NCBI RefSeq assembly: GCF_938045595.1 | Contig: NZ_CALIBB010000300.1 | Span: 1-6,716 of the forward strand | DNA from: an uncultured Campylobacter sp. | Lineage (GTDB): Bacteria > Campylobacterota > Campylobacteria > Campylobacterales > Campylobacteraceae | DNA length: 6,716 nt | Direction of reading: 5' to 3' | Shown here: positions 1 through 4,857 of the stretch, in pieces | How positions within the stretch are numbered: position 1 is the first letter of the stretch | Layout of the letters: each line of letters opens with the position of its first letter | The notes under the pieces: model-generated | Told to the model about the DNA's origin: nothing | Seen by the model: only the letters and a program-made list of their open reading frames with translations | Database searches by the model: none | Translations under genes and position numbers: made by a program

Positions 1-32
1 GCTTGTGGGTATCGTGAGCGAGCTAAATTTGA

Positions 33-149
33 ACCGCAAAATTTGGAGCGAATGAGGCGCGCGCACCGCATAAGGGCGATATTTGGATGAAATTTTTTAA
101 AAAAGTTTACGAGCTAGGCGATAAGGTAGCTTACAGGTATCTTAAATAG
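33..149 (+). pseudogene. Decayed tail of a Sel1/Hcp-like repeat gene
   Basis: An open frame without a usable start runs to the TAG at 147-149. From about 75 it reads GDIWMKFFKKVYELGDKVAY and then RYLK, which resembles the last Sel1-like repeat of the intact gene at 406-906 (NYFKKACDLGYKLSC). The two cysteines that bracket such a repeat are both tyrosine codons (TAC) here, with the same seven-residue spacing, so each could come from one G-to-A change from TGC. Upstream of 33 this frame has stops at 15, 24 and 30, and the other forward frames do not continue the repeat. I read it as a relic of a tandem paralogue. It could instead be the true end of a gene starting before the window with a frameshift, or a short gene from the ATG at 87. 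A terminator-like hairpin follows directly. Confidence 0.45.
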
Positions 150-181
150 GACGAGGAGGGTTTTGCCCCATCGTCTTTATT
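150..181 (+). terminator. Probable intrinsic terminator after the Sel1 remnant
   Basis: GACGA (150-154) pairs with TCGTC (171-175), and an inner GGG pairs with CCC around a T-rich loop, with small internal mismatches. TTTATT follows at 176-181. It begins on the base after the TAG of the Sel1-like frame, which supports that frame having once been the end of a transcribed gene. Confidence 0.55.
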
Positions 182-206
182 AAAACCCGTTAAATTCTAG
201 CTCTCT

Positions 207-305
207 ATGACGGCGCTAGAGGACTTGCAGTACAGCTGCGAGAGCTTGAAAACACAATACGACAGGCAGTTGAGCGAATTAGCAAGAAAATACGAGCTAG
301 ATTGA
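207..305 (+). other. 32-codon open frame, possible gene fragment
   Basis: The frame from the ATG at 207 to the TGA at 303-305 encodes a charged, helix-prone peptide that begins MTALEDLQYSCESLK and ends ELARKYELD, with leucines and tyrosines spaced as in an amphipathic helix or short coiled coil. No Shine-Dalgarno sequence precedes the ATG, and the frame has a stop at 198-200. The composition looks more protein-like than chance, but the length is too short to exclude chance. It is either a leftover of a decayed gene in this degraded stretch or a spurious frame. The rest of 306-366 shows nothing I recognise. Confidence 0.15.
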
Positions 306-366
306 GAGATAGGAAATTTAAAAATGAGGTGATTGGGGGTAGAGGGTTGGGGATGTAAGTCAGATT

Positions 367-376
367 TGTGTATAAT
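367..376 (+). promoter_or_regulatory. Sigma70 promoter (-10) for the Sel1-like gene
   Basis: A perfect TATAAT at 371-376, preceded by TGTG, lies 29 bases before the ATG at 406. No clear -35 is visible, as is usual in Campylobacter. Transcription would start near 383, giving a leader of about 23 bases that includes the ribosome binding site AGAGGAG at 393-399. Confidence 0.6.
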
Positions 377-405
377 TATATAGAAATTTCTAAGAGGAGC
401 GGCAT

Positions 406-906
406 ATGAATAAAATTCTTTTGATTTTAGCCTTGAGTATGGGAATATCATTTGCAGATGAATTTAAATTTGATCCCGCGACGGATAGTATCGACGATCT
501 TTATAAGTTTTGCATAAAAAACCATAAGGCGGGTGTAAATTTTGGAAATGATAACTCGGCGGATCAAGAGCTTTGTAATAAATATACGGTTGAAGCATTG
601 ACTTATTATAAAGAGCAATGCAGACTTGGCAAAAAGGATGCTTGTGTTTCAGCATCAAATATTTATTATCTGGGTTTTGGCGGCATTGACATGAATAAAG
701 AGATTTTTTTTGAATACAGTAAAAAAGCTTGTGAGCTAGGAGATGCAACAAGTTGTGATGCCGTAGGCGATGAATACAAAAGTAAATTTAATGGCGAAAG
801 CAATAAAAAGTCTAAAAAAGAGTATAAAAATCAAGCAAAAAACTATTTTAAAAAGGCTTGCGATTTGGGCTATAAACTAAGCTGTGATAGTCTCGAGAGG
901 TTTTAA
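406..906 (+). CDS. Exported Sel1/Hcp-like repeat protein
   Basis: This is a 166-residue secreted protein of the Sel1-like repeat type, closest in style to the Helicobacter cysteine-rich proteins (Hcp), whose helical repeats are clamped by disulfides. Residues 1-17 form a signal peptide with probable cleavage at SFA|DEF, placing the protein in the periplasm or outside. It has eight cysteines (36, 57, 72, 80, 109, 117, 152, 160). The last three pairs each show C-x7-C at the end of a helical unit (CRLGKKDAC, CELGDATSC, CDLGYKLSC). The unit around 85-108 carries the LGFGGI turn typical of Sel1 repeats. A lysine-rich insert lies near 125-146. The start is supported by AGGAG six bases upstream and by a TATAAT promoter. 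Hcp proteins bind beta-lactam-like ligands or host factors in Helicobacter, but nothing here fixes a function. The gene is more AT-rich than the transporter genes in the window. It stands alone and faces a convergent unit. Confidence 0.88.
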   Translation: MNKILLILALSMGISFADEFKFDPATDSIDDLYKFCIKNHKAGVNFGNDNSADQELCNKYTVEALTYYKEQCRLGKKDACVSASNIYYLGFGGIDMNKEIFFEYSKKACELGDATSCDAVGDEYKSKFNGESNKKSKKEYKNQAKNYFKKACDLGYKLSCDSLERF

Positions 907-916
907 AACCTCTCGA
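893..916. terminator. Perfect 24-bp palindrome between convergent genes, likely bidirectional terminator
   Basis: Every base from 893 to 904 pairs with its partner from 905 to 916. The arm reads TCGAGAGG followed by TTTT, and the reverse arm AAAA then CCTCTCGA. The TAA stop of the Sel1-like gene (904-906) spans the centre. The convergent minus-strand gene ends at 923, so both transcripts would form the hairpin. The only U run is inside the stem-loop, not after it, so termination may need another factor, or the structure may mainly protect 3' ends. Confidence 0.55.
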
Positions 917-922
917 TTACAA

Positions 923-1369
923 CTAAAATCCGTTGAATTTTAGTTCGATATTACCCTTTTCTCTGTTTAGTATCAGAATTAGGGCGGTATAAGCTAGTCT
1001 ATTGCTTTTAATCGTTTCTTTTTCTTTTGCAAGTTTTTCCTGCGTTAAGATTAAAAGTTTTGCTATGGTTGGAATGTCTTCTGCATATAGCAATTGGATC
1101 AAGGCAGATATAAATTCAAATATATTTCCTGCTCCTTCCGCAATGGTTTTAAAGATACTTGCAGCTACCAAAATTCTCGCATTAGATAGTATCTCTTTGC
1201 CCATTTGATTTACGATATCTATGATATCCTCGGTCACATCGGTATAGCTATAGCGATCTACGCTGTAGCCCAACTCTTCTCTGGTATAAAATGCCTTTAA
1301 AAATGCAAAGGCAGCAGCCTGTCTTTGTTCAAAACTAAGATTGTTTGAAACAACTTCATTATTTTTCAT
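923..1369 (-). CDS. Hypothetical protein, mostly helical, unknown function
   Basis: This 148-residue protein is not one I recognise. It has no signal peptide. The sequence is mixed charge and predicted by eye to be mainly alpha-helical: FEQRQAAAFAFLKAFYTREEL near 13-33, a hydrophobic stretch around 66-96 (ARILVAASIFKTIAEGAG, then FEFISALIQLLYAED), and a second one around 125-134 (LAYTALILIL). These could be buried helices of a small globular domain or weak membrane-associated helices; no run is long and apolar enough for a confident transmembrane call. The ATG at 1369 overlaps the TGA of the lipoprotein gene by four bases (ATGA), and an AAGGA-like site lies just upstream inside that gene, so the two are translationally coupled. 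Together with the lipoprotein it may form a functional pair. It is more AT-rich than the transporter genes. Confidence 0.75.
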   Translation of the reverse strand: MKNNEVVSNNLSFEQRQAAAFAFLKAFYTREELGYSVDRYSYTDVTEDIIDIVNQMGKEILSNARILVAASIFKTIAEGAGNIFEFISALIQLLYAEDIPTIAKLLILTQEKLAKEKETIKSNRLAYTALILILNREKGNIELKFNGF

Positions 1370-1500
1370 TTTCCATCCTTTTTGTTAAAATTATTTGTAT
1401 GACCGACTGAGTTAGTATTGCTATCGCCTACACTAACCAAAGCGCTGCAACCGCCGATCAAAACCGCAGCCGCTACTAAAATGATAAAAATTTTACGCAT
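1366..1500 (-). CDS. Small lipoprotein, 44 residues, unknown function
   Basis: The product begins MRKIFIILVAAAVLIGGC: two basic residues, a hydrophobic run, then a lipobox IGGC with the lipidated cysteine at 18, followed by serine, which would favour outer-membrane sorting. The mature part is only about 27 residues, rich in Asn, Ser and Thr, ending NNFNKKDGK. I chose the ATG at 1500 because AAGGAGAG sits five bases before it and the signal peptide then starts at residue 1. The frame extends to an ATG at 1599, but that start has no ribosome binding site and would add 33 residues before the signal. Lipoproteins of this size include VirB7-type subunits of secretion systems and bacteriocin lysis proteins, but no partner gene of either kind is visible, so the role is open. 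It is coupled by ATGA overlap to the downstream unknown gene. Confidence 0.72.
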   Translation of the reverse strand: MRKIFIILVAAAVLIGGCSALVSVGDSNTNSVGHTNNFNKKDGK

Positions 1501-1518
1501 TTCAACTCTCCTTTTTGT

Positions 1519-1524
1519 ATTGTA
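1519..1524 (-). promoter_or_regulatory. Candidate -10 box for the lipoprotein unit
   Basis: TACAAT on the minus strand lies 19 to 24 bases before the ATG at 1500. A start near 1512 would leave a very short leader that still includes the AAGGAGAG site at about 1513-1506. A weaker alternative (TTATGAAT) lies in the second copy of the tandem repeat, about 31 bases further upstream. Confidence 0.3.
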
Positions 1525-1583
1525 ATCCGAAATGTAGGGAGCTAAAACATTCATAATCCGAAATTTTGGGCGCAAAACACCCT
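1523..1583. repeat. Diverged tandem duplication of about 31 bp upstream of the lipoprotein gene
   Basis: Copy 1 starts at 1523 with TAATCCGAAATGTAGGG and copy 2 at 1554 with TAATCCGAAATTTTGGG (15 of 17 identical). The similarity continues after a one-base indel through GC and AAAACA, ending near 1553 and 1583. The 31-bp offset is close to three helical turns, so two regulator molecules could bind the same face. Each copy also carries a -10-like element on the minus strand. Confidence 0.6.
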
Positions 1584-1720
1584 TTGAAATTTTAAGCATA
1601 AAAATGCCGCAGCCTATTCAAGCCAAAAATAACACCTTTGTAGGAATTGCAATAAAATTTAAAAGTACTTAGCCGCGTTTAAAATTTAAGAAGTATTGAG
1701 CTTTTTATATTTGGGGGAGG

Positions 1721-1746
1721 GGCAGCCGCGCAGTATTGCGGCCACC
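1721..1746 (-). terminator. Stem-loop after cjaA, probable operon terminator
   Basis: On the minus strand GGTGGCCGC (1746-1738) pairs with GCGGCTGCC (1729-1721), nine pairs including two G-U wobbles, around an eight-base loop. It begins 14 bases after the cjaA stop codon. The downstream sequence is C-rich and then A/T mixed, without a proper U run, so it is either an atypical terminator or a 3'-end stabilising hairpin. The remainder of 1584-1720 is AT-rich and shows nothing else I can name. Confidence 0.45.
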
Positions 1747-1760
1747 GAAATTTATGAAAT

Positions 1761-2621
1761 TTATAGCTTTCCGCCCTCGATTACGACGTCGTCAGCCTTG
1801 ATGTCGTCACCGTATACCGGCGCTAGCGTCGCATCGTAGTCGGCATGGAAAAAGTTTTCGTCCGCGAGTTTTACGATTAGATCGTCAAGCCATTTGCGAA
1901 GCTCGTCGTTGCCCTTTTTGACCGCAGGCGCGATGACGTCCTGATCGCCTAGCGAGCGGATACCTACCTTAAAGCCAGGGTTTGACTTCGTCCACGCAAA
2001 CAAAAGCGTATTATCATGCGCGATCGCATCGCCCCTGCTGTCCAGCATCGCACCGAAAGTCTCGGTATTTTGGTCAAATTTTAAAAGCTTGATCTCGGGA
2101 TGGTTTTTCGTAAAATACAGATCTGCGGTCGTGCCCTTGTTGATTAAAAGCGTTTTATCCTTAAGCTGCGAAACATCGGTGATATCGCCATTCGGGCTTG
2201 CGACGCCGAGGGCTACCTTCATATACGGCAGCGCGAAATCCACGACCTCCTTACGCTCCGGCGTGACGGTGAAATTTGCAAGCGTGATATCGACCTTATC
2301 CGACGCTAAAAATTCCGCGCGATTAGCGGCCTCTACGAGCACGAACTGAACCTTGCTCTCATCGCCCAAAAGCTCCTTTGCGATACGTTTTGCAAAATAC
2401 ACGTCATATCCCGCGTTTTTGCCCGCCTCATCGATGTAACCAAACGGCGGCTTGTCGCCGAAAACCGCGATCCTTACTACGCCGCGCTTTTTAATCCCGT
2501 CGATATAACTTTGCGGCGCGGCGGAACCTTGCGCGGAATTTGAGGAGCCTTTGTCCTCGTCGTTGCAACCTGCGAAAAATAACGCAACTAAGATAAAAAG
2601 CGTGCTTAGCGTTTTTTTCAT
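1761..2621 (-). CDS. cjaA: Cysteine-binding lipoprotein of an ABC transporter (CjaA type)
   Basis: A 286-residue extracytoplasmic solute-binding protein of family 3 (polar amino acids). It closely matches C. jejuni CjaA, known to bind cysteine in its crystal structure and to be a surface-exposed antigenic lipoprotein; shared stretches include VVRIAVFGDKPPFGY, VQFVLVEAANR, NKGTTAD and the C-terminal DDVVIEGGKL. The signal peptide ends in FFAGC with the lipidated Cys at 19, followed by a Ser/Gly/Ala-rich linker (20-37). The family signature begins GYDVYF (71-76). Arg123 in TPERKEV is the residue expected to hold the ligand carboxylate, and KGTTAD (162-167) plus Asp203 lie where the second lobe contacts the amino group in relatives. 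The start is set by AAGGAG five bases upstream of the ATG. It is the last gene of the operon, 20 bases after the ATPase gene. Its separate strong ribosome binding site would suit the higher dosage usual for binding proteins. Substrate cysteine is by homology; cystine or another small amino acid is possible. Confidence 0.93.
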   Translation of the reverse strand: MKKTLSTLFILVALFFAGCNDEDKGSSNSAQGSAAPQSYIDGIKKRGVVRIAVFGDKPPFGYIDEAGKNAGYDVYFAKRIAKELLGDESKVQFVLVEAANRAEFLASDKVDITLANFTVTPERKEVVDFALPYMKVALGVASPNGDITDVSQLKDKTLLINKGTTADLYFTKNHPEIKLLKFDQNTETFGAMLDSRGDAIAHDNTLLFAWTKSNPGFKVGIRSLGDQDVIAPAVKKGNDELRKWLDDLIVKLADENFFHADYDATLAPVYGDDIKADDVVIEGGKL

Positions 2622-2641
2622 CTTTTCTCCTTTATTAAAAT

Positions 2642-3379
2642 TTATTTTTTAAATTCGAACATATTTAAAAATTTCTTCGCACGCTCGCTCTTTGGAGCGG
2701 TGAAGAACGCCTCCGGCTCATTAATCTCCACAATGTGTCCGTCGTCCATAAAAACTATGCGATCGGCTACGGCGCGCGCAAAGCCCATCTCGTGCGTTAC
2801 GATTAGCATCGTCTGCCCCTCTTTGGCAAGATTTAGCATTACGTCTAGCACCTCGCGCACGATCTCGGGATCAAGTGCTGCGGTAACCTCGTCAAAAAGC
2901 ATGATCTTGGGCTTCATCACAAGGCTTCGTACGATTGCGATGCGCTGTTTTTGCCCGCCGCTAAGCTCTTTGGGGTAGGCTCGCTCTTTATTTTCTAGTC
3001 CTACGATTTTGAGCCAATGCCTGGCTAGCTCTACAGCTTGCTCGCGCGGTACGCCTTGGACTTTCACGGGACCTAGGATTATATTATGTAGCACATTTAA
3101 GTGGTCGAAGAGCTCGTAGCTTTGAAAGACCATGCCGATCTTTTGCCTGATCCTGCGCCACTCTTTGAAATTTTGATCGATCCGCTCGCCCTCTATTATA
3201 AAATTTCCGCTTTGTACTGGCTCTAACCCGTTTATCGTGCGAAGTAGGGTGCTTTTGCCGCAGCCGCTAGGGCCTAGGATTACCACGACTTCGCCCTGCG
3301 CGACGCTAAGACTGATGTCTTTTAGCGCGTGCAGCTCGCCGTAAAATTTATTGACTTTGTCGATTTTTAAAATTTCCAT
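2642..3379 (-). CDS. Polar amino acid ABC transporter ATPase
   Basis: The cytoplasmic ATPase of the importer, 245 residues from the ATG at 3379, the usual size for the GlnQ/HisP/ArtP group. Walker A GPSGCGKST is at 36-44, the Q-loop glutamine at 86, the signature LSGGQKQR at 139-146, Walker B IMLFDE at 159-164 with catalytic Glu164, the D-loop ALDP at 169-171 region and the switch His196. The residue after DE is Val (DEVTAALD) rather than the more common Pro, a variant I have seen in relatives. A GTG at 3388 would add three residues, but I prefer the ATG: it shares its A with the TGA of the upstream permease (TGATG), and AGGTGGAG immediately precedes it, so translation is coupled. It would work as a dimer under the two permeases encoded upstream, feeding on substrate delivered by the binding protein encoded downstream. 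Confidence 0.95.
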   Translation of the reverse strand: MEILKIDKVNKFYGELHALKDISLSVAQGEVVVILGPSGCGKSTLLRTINGLEPVQSGNFIIEGERIDQNFKEWRRIRQKIGMVFQSYELFDHLNVLHNIILGPVKVQGVPREQAVELARHWLKIVGLENKERAYPKELSGGQKQRIAIVRSLVMKPKIMLFDEVTAALDPEIVREVLDVMLNLAKEGQTMLIVTHEMGFARAVADRIVFMDDGHIVEINEPEAFFTAPKSERAKKFLNMFEFKK

Positions 3380-4035
3380 CAGCTCCACCTATTTTCTAGT
3401 TTTTTCGAAAGCGCCGAGATCGGATAGCAGATCAAAAAATATACGAAAAATATCGCTCCGTAGATGATTAGCGGCGCGTAATTGTCGCGGAAGACATTCA
3501 CTTCGATGATCTGCTGTCCGACCTTGACGAGCTCGATGACGCCGATTAGTACGGCGATCGAGGTTGTTTTTATCATCCTGCTGAATAAATTTATCGTTGC
3601 GGGCACTAGGCGCCTCATCGCAAGCGGCAGGATGACGTAGAGATAAATTTGAGATCTGCTAAATGCGAGCGCTTCGGCGCTTTCGAACTGATGCTTGGGT
3701 ATGCTAAGCACGGCGCCGCGCACCAGATCCATCATCTCGAAAATGCCCCAGACGCTAAAGACGATGATCGAAGCCGCGATATTTGAGATGTGTATGCCAA
3801 ATGCCTTACTCGCGCCGAAATATACGATAAATAGCCAAACGATAGGCGGCATGATACGTACGATCTCTAGGCAAATTTTAAGCGGAATGTATAAGACTCT
3901 GCGCCCGGAGGCCATTAAAATTCCAAGTACCAAGCCTAGCACGAGCGAAACCGCGATCGAGATGAGCGCGATTTGTAGCGTGACCCCGAGCCCGCCAAGA
4001 AGCCTGATTAAATTTTCGCCGCTTAAGAGTTCCAT
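3379..4035 (-). CDS. Amino acid ABC transporter permease (HisM/ArtM family), second subunit
   Basis: A 218-residue inner-membrane permease with about five hydrophobic segments (roughly 17-42, 56-75, 84-104, 145-168, 188-208). The N-terminal motif region reads LEIVRIMPPIVWLFIVYFG, where family members usually have E..RGTP; here the RGTP element is RIMP. The EAA loop that docks on the ATPase lies at about 116-140 (FESAEALAFSRSQIYLYVIL), and the normally conserved Gly of this loop is Ala124. It starts 2 bases after the upstream permease stop and its own TGA overlaps the ATPase ATG by one base. With the other permease it should form a heterodimeric channel. The departures from consensus suggest this is the more divergent half of the pair, but the gene is full length and looks functional. 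Confidence 0.93.
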   Translation of the reverse strand: MELLSGENLIRLLGGLGVTLQIALISIAVSLVLGLVLGILMASGRRVLYIPLKICLEIVRIMPPIVWLFIVYFGASKAFGIHISNIAASIIVFSVWGIFEMMDLVRGAVLSIPKHQFESAEALAFSRSQIYLYVILPLAMRRLVPATINLFSRMIKTTSIAVLIGVIELVKVGQQIIEVNVFRDNYAPLIIYGAIFFVYFLICYPISALSKKLENRWS

Positions 4036-4037
4036 CG

Positions 4038-4691
4038 CTAGCCTCTCATATACGCAAGGCGCTTTTCAAGCAGCGTAAGCGCTAGCGAAAGCGGCAAGAT
4101 TATGATCAGATACGAAACGCTTAACATAAATAGCGCCTCGTTCGTCTTGTAATACAGCCCGATGATGTCCTTTGCGGCATAAACGAGATCGGCGAGCGCT
4201 ACGATACTAACGATCGAGGTTTCTTTAAGCAGAAAGATTACGTTTGCGCTGATAGAGGGCAGGGCGATCGCAAAGGCGCGCGGCAGCACGACGTAAAACA
4301 CTATCTGCGACTCGCTAAGACCGAGGCTCATCGCGCTTTCGATCTGGGATTTTTTTATCGCCTCAAAACCGAGCCTAAAGCTCTCGCTCATATAGCTTCC
4401 GCCCAAAAACGCAAGACCTACGATCGCGCAGGTAAAACCTGAAATTTGAACGCCCAGCTTCGGTAGGCCGTAGTATAGAAAAAATAGCTGAATTAAAAGC
4501 GGAGTATTGCGCGATAGCTCGATATATGCGCTCACAAGCGGGCTTAGCAGCGGCAGCCTTTTGTATTTTATCAGCGTGCAGATAAAACCGATGATGATGG
4601 ATAGTAAAATCCCGTAAAATGCGAGCTTTAGCGTTAAAATTCCCGCCTTTACGAACATCGGGCTAAATTTAGCTATAAAATCAAAATCCAT
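4038..4691 (-). CDS. Amino acid ABC transporter permease (HisQ/HisM family), first subunit
   Basis: A 217-residue inner-membrane permease and the first gene of the operon. Hydrophobic segments lie near 14-40, 50-75, 85-105, 140-168 and 185-208. The family motif is close to consensus: IELSRNTPLLIQLFFLYYGL at 57-76. The EAA loop is at about 117-139 (IESAMSLGLSESQIVFYVVL) with the conserved Gly at 124, followed by the conserved LPRAF. Translation starts at the ATG at 4691, with a purine-rich GGAAAGAAG site upstream and the leader beginning at the TATAAT promoter about 30 bases away. The gene encodes the partner of the permease two bases downstream. Confidence 0.94.
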   Translation of the reverse strand: MDFDFIAKFSPMFVKAGILTLKLAFYGILLSIIIGFICTLIKYKRLPLLSPLVSAYIELSRNTPLLIQLFFLYYGLPKLGVQISGFTCAIVGLAFLGGSYMSESFRLGFEAIKKSQIESAMSLGLSESQIVFYVVLPRAFAIALPSISANVIFLLKETSIVSIVALADLVYAAKDIIGLYYKTNEALFMLSVSYLIIILPLSLALTLLEKRLAYMRG

Positions 4692-4718
4692 AAATTCTTC
4701 TTTCCGTAAAATATGTGT

Positions 4719-4726
4719 ATTATACA
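4719..4726 (-). promoter_or_regulatory. Promoter (-10) of the cysteine ABC operon
   Basis: On the minus strand TGTATAAT reads from 4726 to 4719, with a perfect TATAAT at 4724-4719. Transcription would start near 4711, leaving about 20 bases of leader before the ATG at 4691. No -35 is evident. The region upstream (4727-4793) is strongly AT-rich, including a run of seven T on the plus strand. Confidence 0.65.
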
Positions 4727-4815
4727 GATAACTGATTAAAATAGTATTAAATTAGAATTTTTTTATAAAGATTCCGAAAATTTAGGAGTTTAAAAATATA
4801 TCTTATAAATATATT

Positions 4816-4839
4816 TAGTCCGAGCAGATACCCGGACTA
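4816..4839 (-). terminator. Terminator hairpin after the anion transporter gene
   Basis: TAGTCCG (4816-4822) and CGGACTA (4833-4839) form a seven-pair perfect stem with a ten-base loop, 18 bases past the transporter stop. In the minus direction the stem is followed by an A/T-only stretch (AATATATTTATAAG). A second, AT-only inverted repeat (arms 4794-4801 and 4809-4816) abuts it. The pair separates this gene from the ABC operon promoter. Confidence 0.6.
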
Positions 4840-4857
4840 TAGAATTTTGACGGAATT

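Noticed and set aside
197..451. An 84-codon frame on the minus strand overlapping the start of the Sel1-like gene
   Set aside because: It crosses the promoter, ribosome binding site and start of a well-supported gene, has a Ser/Tyr/Phe-rich shadow composition, and no start signal.
464..751. A 95-codon minus-strand frame inside the Sel1-like gene
   Set aside because: It is a shadow of the repeat protein on the other strand, which has a signal peptide, cysteine-paired repeats, promoter and ribosome binding site.
1501..1599. A longer form of the lipoprotein starting at the ATG at 1599
   Set aside because: No Shine-Dalgarno precedes that ATG, the extra 33 residues would bury the signal peptide, and the ATG at 1500 has an excellent AAGGAGAG site.
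3380..3388. GTG start for the ATPase at 3388
   Set aside because: The ATG at 3379 overlaps the upstream stop as TGATG and is directly preceded by AGGTGGAG; starting at GTG would leave no well-spaced ribosome binding site.
3695..4078. A 127-codon plus-strand frame opposite the permease genes
   Set aside because: It is antisense to two clear permease genes and lacks any start signal or recognisable domain.
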